From contig JAJFLQ010000061.1 of the NCBI GenBank assembly GCA_021772615.1, positions 58,158 to 122,157 on the forward strand: 64,000 nt of DNA, written 5' to 3'. This document shows, in pieces, positions 1-7,950 of this stretch (the first letter of the stretch is position 1; each line of letters begins with the position of its first letter). The notes beneath the pieces are model-generated. The model did no database searches, was not told the origin of the DNA, and saw nothing but the letters and a program-made list of their open reading frames with translations. Source of the stretch: Verrucomicrobiota bacterium. GTDB taxonomy: Bacteria; Verrucomicrobiota; Lentisphaeria; JABSQK01; JAJFLO01. A program made the position numbers and the translations under genes.

Positions 1-875
1 AGCCGGTGGTGGAGGTGGTCCATGTCTGCCTGCATGACCCCCGTGTTGCCGCCGCCAGCTCGGCGAAGGCCGCGTACGGAACGCCGCCAGATCGCCAATA
101 AGGTGTCAATGACCGGTACGCCCACGGCCAGGATGGGGATGCCTATCGCAGCCGCAATGGTGCCCTTCGAACTCGTACTGAGTGAAATAATCGCCAGTGT
201 GAAACCCAGGAACATGCTGCCTGCGTCGCCGAGGAATATCGAAGCCGGGTGAAAATTAAATCGCAGGAATGCAAAACAGGCGCCCATTAAACCAATCAGT
301 ACCAGGGCGTCACCAGGAAGTTGCCGAAGTATTAGTGAACCAGCCAGGCCAACAGAACCAATAATTGCCAGCCCCGTTGCCAGCCCGTCCATGCCGTCAA
401 TCAGATTAAACGAATTGACAATCGCCAGAATCCAGAAAATTGTCAGGGCAAAGTCGAGGTATTCCGGAAGACCGATGCCCAGCATGTTGCGAAATCGCAT
501 TCCGGAAGAATATGCCAGGCAGGCACTGCCAAGTTGACCGAAGAGCTTGACCAGCGGTTTCAGGCCCCAGATGTCGTCAATCACACCGACAAGAAGAAGT
601 ACGGTTGAGGCAACCAGAAGGTTGATCCACCATGTTGCATCCAGTTGGCTGTTGAATGGCGCCCAGGGATAGAGGTATAACACTGCGCATGCTGCATGGA
701 ACCCACAGAAAACGGCGATACCGCCGCTCCGCGGTATCGGTGTATCGTGAATCCTGCGCTCACCGGGATTATCGAGAATCCCGAGTTTGGCCGAGTAGAA
801 TCGCAGTATGGGAGTGATGAGATAGGTAACGGACAAGCCGGTAAAGAACACGATTGGATATTTCAGTGTGTCCAT
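1..875 (-). CDS. Partial (3' end cut by window start) polyprenyl-phosphate glycosyl-1-phosphate transferase, WecA/TagO/MraY superfamily
   Basis: Manual reverse translation from the ATG at 875: MDTLKYPIVFFTGLSVTYLITPILRFYSAKLGILDNPGERRIHDTPIPRSGGIAVFCGF...FWILAIVNSFNLIDGMDGLATGLAIIGSVGLAG...FLRFNFHPASIFLGDAGSMFLGFTLAII...GIPILAVGVPVIDTLLAIWRRSVRG...DMDHLHHR. Family hallmarks: 'R.IH..P.PR.GG.A', 'NSFNLIDGMDGLA', 'F.GDAGSMFLGF', 'D.DHLHHR'. Not in the ORF track because it runs off the window. Confidence 0.93.
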   Translation of the reverse strand, partial: MDTLKYPIVFFTGLSVTYLITPILRFYSAKLGILDNPGERRIHDTPIPRSGGIAVFCGFHAACAVLYLYPWAPFNSQLDATWWINLLVASTVLLLVGVIDDIWGLKPLVKLFGQLGSACLAYSSGMRFRNMLGIGLPEYLDFALTIFWILAIVNSFNLIDGMDGLATGLAIIGSVGLAGSLILRQLPGDALVLIGLMGACFAFLRFNFHPASIFLGDAGSMFLGFTLAIISLSTSSKGTIAAAIGIPILAVGVPVIDTLLAIWRRSVRGLRRAGGGNTGVMQADMDHLHHR

Positions 876-1216
876 GGCAAAACAGAACCGAGATCAGGCG
901 ACAGTCGTTGCATTGATCCGGTCCGCTACAGATTTCAGGTTGGATCGTGAGATCGGGAGTACGTTATCGACACCAAGTTTCCAGGGCGTTTCCGTGAGTA
1001 TCAGGGTATGGTGTACGGATTGTATTCCGCACATGCATAATCACGGCTTTCGAGCTGAGAAACGTTATCGCACCGGTAGAGAAAATATCGGTGGGAAACC
1101 GAAATACGATACAGTGGCAGCCATTTTATGCGAATCTCGTACTTGCGAAAAAGCATCGCGGCGACGCATCCGGACAGCGATCTCGACTCATGGGATCGTG
1201 GGTTTGCCGAACCCGA

Positions 1217-2260
1217 CTATTCCGGAACAGCGTCGACCAGATTTTCGATGACGTTCTCAGAAGTCACCCCTTCCGCGTCAGCATGAAAATTGGTGATGAT
1301 GCGATGTCGCAGTACCGGAAGGGCGAGCGCGCGGATGTCCTCGCACGCCACGTTATATCGACCGTATAGAAGGGCCCGCGCTTTGCCGGCCAGAACCAGC
1401 GCCTGTGACGCGCGGCTCCCAGCGCCCCACTTTACCATGTCACGGATAATTTGCGGCGCGTCGTCACCGCCACGACTGGCGGAAACCAGACGTACGGCGT
1501 AGGAAATGACATTGGACGATACCGGTACGTTGCGTACGAGGTTCTGAATATCGATGATTTCCTCACCGGAGAATACGTGCGCGAGTGTGCGGTCAACGGC
1601 GTCTGTGGTTTGCCGCACCATTTGTTCTTCCTGCTCGGTAGTCAGATATGTCATGACAATGTTGAAAATAAACCTGTCAAGCTGCGCCTCCGGCAACGGA
1701 TAGGTACCTTCCAGTTCAATCGGATTCTGTGTGGCGAGCACGAAAAATGGCTTCTCGAGCTGGTACGTCTTGCCTGCCGCGGTAACCTGCCGTTCTTCCA
1801 TCGCTTCGAGCATCGCAGCCTGTGTCTTCGGGGGCGTTCTGTTGATTTCGTCGGCCAACAGCAGGTTAGCGAAAATAGGCCCTTTCACGTAAGTGAAGGT
1901 TCGTTTTCCAGTTGCTGCATCCTGCTCTACGATCTCCGATCCGCATATATCCGCAGGCATTAGATCGGGTGTGAACTGTATACGGCGAAACTGCAGTGAG
2001 AAGACATCCGCGATACTCTTGACCAGCAGGGTTTTTCCCAGTCCGGGTACACCGGTCATAAGGCAATGGCCGCGCGTGAACAAGGCTATGATGATCTCCT
2101 CAATAACCGTCTCCTGGCCGATTACAACTTTGCTCAGTTCGGTAGCTATGCGTTCCCGTGCATCGGTGATTCTGGCGACGATCTCGTCGCCCTGCCCGTC
2201 GGCGCCCGGTGGTGATGCGCTATGGTCTTCCATCGATACTCCTTCCACTTTCCATTCCAT
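1217..2260 (-). CDS. MoxR-family AAA+ ATPase
   Basis: ORF 347 aa. Walker A 'GVPGLGKT', Walker B 'LLLADEINRTPPKTQAAMLEAMEERQVT', and the MoxR pattern 'FVLATQNPIELEGTYPLPEAQLDRF'. Confidence 0.96.
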   Translation of the reverse strand: MEWKVEGVSMEDHSASPPGADGQGDEIVARITDARERIATELSKVVIGQETVIEEIIIALFTRGHCLMTGVPGLGKTLLVKSIADVFSLQFRRIQFTPDLMPADICGSEIVEQDAATGKRTFTYVKGPIFANLLLADEINRTPPKTQAAMLEAMEERQVTAAGKTYQLEKPFFVLATQNPIELEGTYPLPEAQLDRFIFNIVMTYLTTEQEEQMVRQTTDAVDRTLAHVFSGEEIIDIQNLVRNVPVSSNVISYAVRLVSASRGGDDAPQIIRDMVKWGAGSRASQALVLAGKARALLYGRYNVACEDIRALALPVLRHRIITNFHADAEGVTSENVIENLVDAVPE

Positions 2261-2389
2261 TTGGGGGTTCCGGCAGGAAGAATCGTTGACGGTGACACTC
2301 CCGATTCTGTGCGCGGTCTATGGTGAATGATCTGCAGCCGGGACGGCTTGTCCGATCACGATATAAAGCATACCGGAGGAGGTTCCTCG

Positions 2390-3403
2390 CTAATGCGTCA
2401 TGGCATATGCGAGGATATTGATCCCGAGCTGCGTATAAAAACGATGCGCGTAATCGCTGATTTCACGACTCTGATAGTAGCGAAATACCCGCCAGTCACC
2501 GCCCGGCTCCCGTACCCAGGCAGGCAGTGCTTCCTTCTGACAATAAATCACATCCGTGCCGCCATCTTCCCGAATCGCCTCGAAGCGATCACCCGAGTAA
2601 GCCGCTGTGCGAAGGTAATCCGAGAGGCCAGAGCTGCTTTCACGAATGCGAAAGCGTATGGTCGTGGACCAGTTTCCCAGGTGGTTTCTGCCCCACCCCA
2701 TCGATATGATCGGGGTCGCAAGGACGGCGACACGATCATTCAGTGTCAATGCCACGGCCGAGTAGGTGCCTTCCGGCCATTTCTCCTCGACTACGAAGTC
2801 TCGCACGGTATCCGGGAGGATCGATGGATCCGGCAGTCCAGAATAGAATGCCTTAAACAGGGAATGATCGCGTCGCACCGGTTCGAATGCCGAGTCGGGA
2901 AAGAGCCCGGCGAATGCATCCGCGATCTCGGGCGATGCCCGCCAATCCGCATAGCTGTGGTGCTGACCAAGATGTACACTCTTGCGAAGAAACTCCGCAT
3001 TAATGCCCGCGTCGATGTAAAGAAAGCCCCCGCGGTTCAGATACAACTTGAGGTTGCGTTGTTCGAGCGGGGTCAAGGTCCAATTGGCACGATCAGCAAA
3101 ATTGACGAAGATGAATGGATAGTCAAAGAGGGATGTGTCTTCAAACGATTTCAGAATGGCTGGATCGGGATTGAGTTTCACTGTCATGCGCTTGTTGATC
3201 TCGTTGATCAGGGTGGGCAGAGCCGTCGCGTAGTTGCGGTAAACGGATTTTCCCTGAATCAGCTGCGCGATCGTGACGTTGCTCGAACCTGATTTTACGA
3301 TCGCTGGCAGCGAGGAATCGGCTGGCTCTTCCGCCACATAGCCGGCGGACGCAGCATGAACTGCGAAGAGAATCATGAAAATAGCGGGGAGGCGAGCGGT
3401 CAT
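2390..3403 (-). CDS. DUF4159-domain-like protein with N-terminal signal peptide
   Basis: ORF 337 aa with signal-like N-terminus MTARLPAIFMILFAVHAASA. Contains 'EQRNLKLYLNRGGFLYIDAG' and 'FYTQLGINILAYAMTH', which I associate with DUF4159. Located next to MoxR, as is common for this family. Confidence 0.75.
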   Translation of the reverse strand: MTARLPAIFMILFAVHAASAGYVAEEPADSSLPAIVKSGSSNVTIAQLIQGKSVYRNYATALPTLINEINKRMTVKLNPDPAILKSFEDTSLFDYPFIFVNFADRANWTLTPLEQRNLKLYLNRGGFLYIDAGINAEFLRKSVHLGQHHSYADWRASPEIADAFAGLFPDSAFEPVRRDHSLFKAFYSGLPDPSILPDTVRDFVVEEKWPEGTYSAVALTLNDRVAVLATPIISMGWGRNHLGNWSTTIRFRIRESSSGLSDYLRTAAYSGDRFEAIREDGGTDVIYCQKEALPAWVREPGGDWRVFRYYQSREISDYAHRFYTQLGINILAYAMTH

Positions 3404-3407
3404 GGTA

Positions 3408-4880
3408 TCAGCGTTTCGAGCCGGGTTTCAGTTGGCTTTGTATAAGGCGTTTTAATTCGGTATTGGCGGTGTTCTCGTGGTATTGCCTGACCCATAGTTC
3501 GACCTCAGGCGATCGACTACGCGTCAACATAGTAATCGTGCGCAGGCGAATGTCAAAATTATCGTCATCAAGGGTGCGCTCGATTATCTGCTCCCAGCCG
3601 GCCGGCCGGGAACGGATAATTTCGCTCAATGCCGCCATACGTACCTCGAAGTCGTCGTCAAGTATCAAGTCAAGAAGTACCGGAGCCGTAAACCGGCCGG
3701 GGAGCCGGTGTGCGAGATCTACGGCGAGCAGGCGAATGTCCGCATAGTTGCTGGAGGCCAGTGTGCCGATCGCGGCACGCGGCGGTGTCTTCAGCCGCAG
3801 TAGAATCTGCCCGGCCGTATCGCGCACGGGGCGCGACGCGTCCTGTAGGCAGCGTAGTATCAGATCAACGTCCGCGATGCCCCCCATTCCTTGTCCGTAG
3901 GTTTGAAGCGCCTTGTCTTTTATGGTCGGATTGGGGTGATCGATCAGCTCTACGAGAGCGGTATTGCCCTGCACGCCGAAATACCGCAATTGGCTGATAA
4001 CCAGGGACGCGGTGGTCGAATCCATGCGGATGTCATCAAGGCGTTGTCGCAATGGGCTGTAATGCGAAAAATCACGTTGTGTGAAGAGGGCCAGGAGAGC
4101 CTCTGTGGATACCTCAAAGTCCTCGTCGGTCGAAAGTTTCCGCAACAATGGCGTGGCAGACGTTGACCGTGTTTTGGCAAGGATCTTCGCGAGTCTGAGG
4201 CGGATAAGACGGTCCGAATCGTGAACCAGATCCGATACCAGCTGGATGAACGTGGCATCGTCGAGAACGTGTTTCGCCGCATCAAGGGCGAGAATCCTGA
4301 CTTCTCGATCCGTGTCGCCGAGAAGATGCACAAGGTGCTGTGACGTTAACAGGAATTTAAGGTATGAAAAGTGAGCGACCATATTTCTGCGGACCACGGT
4401 GTCCGCGTCCCGCAACGCGTTAACCAAACGCTGCTGCAGGGCGGGTGACATCGGACCGGCCGGCGTGGCGGAATGGCGTGCTGGTCGTACCCGGTAGGTG
4501 CTCAATAATTGGCGGAGATAGGACGATACAATTCGGCGAATGTGCACGTCCGGATCATCAATGCGCTGTAGTATTGCCTCCGCCGACGTGGACGACAGTG
4601 AGGCACGTTCGGTCAGCGAAACAAGTGCAGAGCGGCGGATACCGGCATCCGTGTCGTTGAGAGACTGTATGATGCCTGACAATGCGCCGGGATTGGTGTA
4701 TTTGCCCAGAATAAGCACAGCCCGCCGTCGGACGTCGGCCGAAGGTGACGAAAGATCAGCAAGGCATTTGGATATGGTTTCCTGCTCGGTCTCGTGCGCG
4801 GGATCAGGGACGTTGTCTGCTGCGTATAACGTGAGAAACGATGCCGTGAGAACCATCGCTGTTAGAATGAAACGAGTCAT
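3408..4880 (-). CDS. Exported HEAT-repeat protein
   Basis: ORF 490 aa with a signal-like N-terminus (MTRFILTAMVLTASFLTLYAA) and repeated HEAT-like helices such as 'SPSADVRRRAVLILGKYTNPGAL', 'DTDAGIRRSALVSL', 'DDDFEVRMAALSEI', 'DDNFDIRLRTITML'. Ends 4 bp upstream of the DUF4159-like gene. Confidence 0.85.
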   Translation of the reverse strand: MTRFILTAMVLTASFLTLYAADNVPDPAHETEQETISKCLADLSSPSADVRRRAVLILGKYTNPGALSGIIQSLNDTDAGIRRSALVSLTERASLSSTSAEAILQRIDDPDVHIRRIVSSYLRQLLSTYRVRPARHSATPAGPMSPALQQRLVNALRDADTVVRRNMVAHFSYLKFLLTSQHLVHLLGDTDREVRILALDAAKHVLDDATFIQLVSDLVHDSDRLIRLRLAKILAKTRSTSATPLLRKLSTDEDFEVSTEALLALFTQRDFSHYSPLRQRLDDIRMDSTTASLVISQLRYFGVQGNTALVELIDHPNPTIKDKALQTYGQGMGGIADVDLILRCLQDASRPVRDTAGQILLRLKTPPRAAIGTLASSNYADIRLLAVDLAHRLPGRFTAPVLLDLILDDDFEVRMAALSEIIRSRPAGWEQIIERTLDDDNFDIRLRTITMLTRSRSPEVELWVRQYHENTANTELKRLIQSQLKPGSKR

Positions 4881-5362
4881 GATCGGCGAAGTGTATTAGT
4901 GATGCATGTGGTACGGATATCGGGCAGGCTAAATCAGGATACGGTCGTGATAATGCCCGGGCAATAGCGTATATGACGGGATGTCGTAGATCAAGGTTCC
5001 AGGGCAGGTTGAATGCGATGCCGTTGTGATTGTTGTGACTGTGCGTGATGCGTCGCTCGCTGGCGTACGCCATGCTTCACGAACCTAACGTGTTGCGCAA
5101 CCGCGCGGTTTGGGGTTGGTGCGTGTACGCGGTCGGCGGTCCGAATGTTTTTGTGGATAGCATCGAGCTGCAAGTAGTGACGCCGTTCACCGAGCGACAA
5201 GGTTGTTAATCCCGGTGGCCCGTGGGGCGTCGTGCTGATGCAGTTTCTCGATACAACTCGACTGCGGACAGGTATTGCAGTCATGGTATAGTGCGATCAG
5301 GTTGAGCGACCACATTGCAATCCCTTCTTGAAATCGCGGAACGGCTGTGATGATGAATACGG

Positions 5363-6463
5363 TTAAAGCTTACCTATACGCTTTAGAACGTTGAGAATAT
5401 CATCGCCCGTATTGCCGGAATCTTCGACCACTTTCTGGGCTTCTGTTGTGAGATCGACATCAAGCTTTGAAAGCGTGACATATTGATCAACAGATTTACG
5501 TATACGGGTACGCTTGATCCGTCCCGAGATCTTGTTGAAGGATTCAACCAGTTCAAGCGGTTTCCGGGAATAAAGAATGGAGACCGATATAAGCGGTTTT
5601 TCTATGTTGGGATTGTGCAAGACGGCGTACGTGGGCAAAACATTATCTTCTGCGAAGTAATCGAGAATCCCGTAGAATTTGGAAGTAAGCGTGGAATCTG
5701 GAAGTTCGAGCAGGAAGAGTGCCTCTATCGCACCTCCAGGTTTCAGCAGCAACGGATTGTAATTGGCTTCGAGTTGAGTTGAAAAGGGCGCCTCAGGATC
5801 ATAATGAAATTGACAGAAATGATTTATGTATGGCTTTGAACGGTAAAGGATGAAATCTTCAGCATCAATATTCCCGTCAAGCTGTTCGAGATCTTCGCCT
5901 TTCTCGGGAATTTTAAGGAATTGATCGATCGAGCCGATAATCATCTCGTTATAGGCCTTCTCCGGAATCCGTTGAATAAATTTGTGCGCATTGGACACAA
6001 GAATGATGTTGCCTGTATTACCTGTGTCAATTGAGGCGGAGAGCGGTCCGCGTAGAAAATCGATGGAGTTTTCAATGAAGTCCGACGCTTCCTTTTCCGG
6101 ATATGGTAGGACAAAGACGAAGGTCGTTTTGTCTATTAATGGGACGTCCTGAAGGTCCGCAAGGTATTCCAGAAGCTCGGTGCATATACCATTGCCCGTT
6201 CCACCGCCGGTCGAGGAAAAAACAATATTCCCTTGGATCAGTTCAATGAGTTGATTGCGAATGGATTGAAATGCCTCACGTCCGATACGCGGGTCCTTGC
6301 GTGAACCGCGCAGCTGGCCATGGCTGGAATGAACCACGCCGCGTATGCGGCGGCCAGCTGGAACGCGCTCCAGTTCAACCCCGGAGACATCGACGATGGT
6401 GCTCTGACCGTTGTCAAGAATGGATGAAAGTTTACTGCCGGCACCACCGATCCCGATACTCAT
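5363..6463 (-). CDS. Tubulin/FtsZ-superfamily GTPase, TubZ-like
   Basis: ORF 366 aa. N-terminal 'IGIGGAGSKL' (T1-like), tubulin signature 'SSTGGGTGNGI' (T4 loop), and 'NIDAED' matching the catalytic T7-loop pattern NxDxxD/E. Start codon overlaps the stop codon of the upstream small gene (ATGA). Confidence 0.85.
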   Translation of the reverse strand: MSIGIGGAGSKLSSILDNGQSTIVDVSGVELERVPAGRRIRGVVHSSHGQLRGSRKDPRIGREAFQSIRNQLIELIQGNIVFSSTGGGTGNGICTELLEYLADLQDVPLIDKTTFVFVLPYPEKEASDFIENSIDFLRGPLSASIDTGNTGNIILVSNAHKFIQRIPEKAYNEMIIGSIDQFLKIPEKGEDLEQLDGNIDAEDFILYRSKPYINHFCQFHYDPEAPFSTQLEANYNPLLLKPGGAIEALFLLELPDSTLTSKFYGILDYFAEDNVLPTYAVLHNPNIEKPLISVSILYSRKPLELVESFNKISGRIKRTRIRKSVDQYVTLSKLDVDLTTEAQKVVEDSGNTGDDILNVLKRIGKL

Positions 6464-6789
6464 GATATGTTCTCCAGAAAGAATGAGGGTTTGACTGTGT
6501 AGGACTTTTTCTTGACCATGATTTCCATGGCTTTGCCGCCGTAATTGGTGAGATAGAGGTTTTTTCGATTACGTTCCTCTATAAGGTTGACCAGGCATAA
6601 TGTCGATAGGGATTCGACATAGGCAACGGCGTTTTGTTTCGTGCGGGTGATATTGTGCGACTTGAGATCATCAAAGGCATTGGTGATATTATACCTGACA
6701 TTCTTGCTCTCCGCCATGGTGACCCAGTAAAGAATGAGGAAATGGTGGTGCTTAAGGCGATTGATTTGCTTGTGAAAGAGATCGTCCAA
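6460..6789 (-). CDS. Small winged-helix-like DNA-binding protein, TubR-like by position and pattern
   Basis: ORF 109 aa. 'NITNAFDDLKSHNITRTKQNAVAYVESLSTLCLVNLIEERNRKNLYLTNYGGKAMEIM' reads as helix-turn-helix followed by a wing ('RKNLYLTNYGGKAME'). 4-bp overlap with the tubulin-like gene. Confidence 0.6.
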   Translation of the reverse strand: MDDLFHKQINRLKHHHFLILYWVTMAESKNVRYNITNAFDDLKSHNITRTKQNAVAYVESLSTLCLVNLIEERNRKNLYLTNYGGKAMEIMVKKKSYTVKPSFFLENIS

Positions 6790-7217
6790 TTTAGTGGACC
6801 CTCGCGTGTTCAGTTCGATTTGCCTCGATCAAGGAGTATTCGTCTGGAAGTCAACGGTCTTGGGCCCAGGGAAACGAGCAGGGTACACTGTGTCCTGCTT
6901 GGTATGAACACAATTTAATCGTGTGGTGTTACGTTTGATTAACATGTGGACGGTGAAGCCCAAAACCGTTTATTTGTGCGATGACAGGTATTATGCGCTC
7001 GGGTGCTATGGATGTCAAGACCGCAACTGGAGTAAAATATACTATACTAACATTGTTTCGTACAGCTTTGTATGCTCGGGTATGAAACATCGTTTTGCAG
7101 AAGCATATCGTTCGGATCAATGAAAGTCATGTTGCGTATGATCGTTGAACACCGTGACTTATTGGATGCACAAGTGCGACGTTACCAGGAACCGCCACCA
7201 CGCAGAGCAAAATACAA

Positions 7218-7245
7218 TACACTATAGTGAAGTACACTATAGTGT
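7218..7245. promoter_or_regulatory. Two adjacent copies of the perfect palindrome CACTATAGTG (TACACTATAGTG core), centres 15 bp apart
   Basis: Read directly: TACACTATAGTGA (7218-7230) and TACACTATAGTGT (7233-7245). The CACTATAGTG cores are at 7220-7229 and 7235-7244. Confidence 0.75.
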
Positions 7246-7302
7246 GTTGTCGCGGCTGCGCTGTTGCTGCGGGGTTGTTGGGTTTGGTGTAGTATACTTA
7301 AA

Positions 7303-7316
7303 TACACTGCAGTGTA
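7303..7316. promoter_or_regulatory. Perfect 14-bp palindrome TACACTGCAGTGTA, same consensus (TACACTNNAGTGTA) as the pair at 7218-7245
   Basis: Read directly: TACACTGCAGTGTA. Lies in the non-coding gap between the divergent winged-helix/tubulin unit and the MazG-like gene. Confidence 0.75.
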
Positions 7317-7497
7317 GTAAGGTGTGCTTATTTTGCGGAGTGAGGTTGTTTGTGGAGGTCATTTGTTTCGTGAACAAGGACGGTGTAACGTTATTGCAGA
7401 TAACCACAAGATCGTCGGGAAGACCGCATAAGCATCTCACTCGCGACATGTATGAATTATTTGGAATCGTGCAAGCGCAAACAATTATGGAGAATAC

Positions 7498-7917
7498 ATG
7501 AGCTACACCGCAACAGTTCGTGAATTTACAGTCGCATGCAATCAGGAATTGCCTCTGCATCCAACAACGTTGACGCAGCAGAATATTCGCTTTATCCGTA
7601 AAATGGTCACAGATGAACTGAATGAGCTGGACGAAGCGGAAGATGTTACTGAGCAGGCAGATGCATTGATTGACGCCATCTATTATCTATGCGACTGTGC
7701 CGTCAGGCACGGTATCAACCTCGATCGTCTGTTTGAGATCGTGCATGCCGCAAATATGCGCAAAGTTGTCGATGGCCGAGTCTCGCGGCGGGTCGACGGA
7801 AAGATCCTCAAACCCGCTGCGTGGAAGGATCCCCTTCCCGAACTTCAACAAGAAATACAGCGGCAGCGCACCCAGGGGGCGTGGGACGTGGTCAAAGGCG
7901 CGACAAAGGCATGTTGA
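7498..7917 (+). CDS. MazG-like / phosphoribosyl-ATP pyrophosphohydrolase-superfamily (all-alpha NTP-PPase) protein
   Basis: ORF 139 aa. 'VTDELNELDEAEDVTEQADALIDAIYYLCDCAVRHGINLDRLFEIVHAANMRKVVDGRV..RVDGKILKPAAW' matches the E..EL..A...E.aDaliD..Yy.....r.Gi..d..f..VH.aNm.K pattern. GGAG lies upstream of the ATG. Confidence 0.8.
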   Translation: MSYTATVREFTVACNQELPLHPTTLTQQNIRFIRKMVTDELNELDEAEDVTEQADALIDAIYYLCDCAVRHGINLDRLFEIVHAANMRKVVDGRVSRRVDGKILKPAAWKDPLPELQQEIQRQRTQGAWDVVKGATKAC

Positions 7918-7950
7918 GCCAACGGCAACGGCGCACACTGTTGCGCATAA

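Noticed and set aside
868-1251. Small plus-strand ORFs between the WecA-like and MoxR genes
   Set aside because: No domain signature; overlap the ends of well-supported minus-strand genes.
6923-7560. Small ORFs (6923-7123, 6929-7120, 7145-7501, 7237-7560) in the gap around the palindromes
   Set aside because: Occur on both strands, with Cys/His/Tyr-rich unlikely sequences; the region looks intergenic/regulatory.
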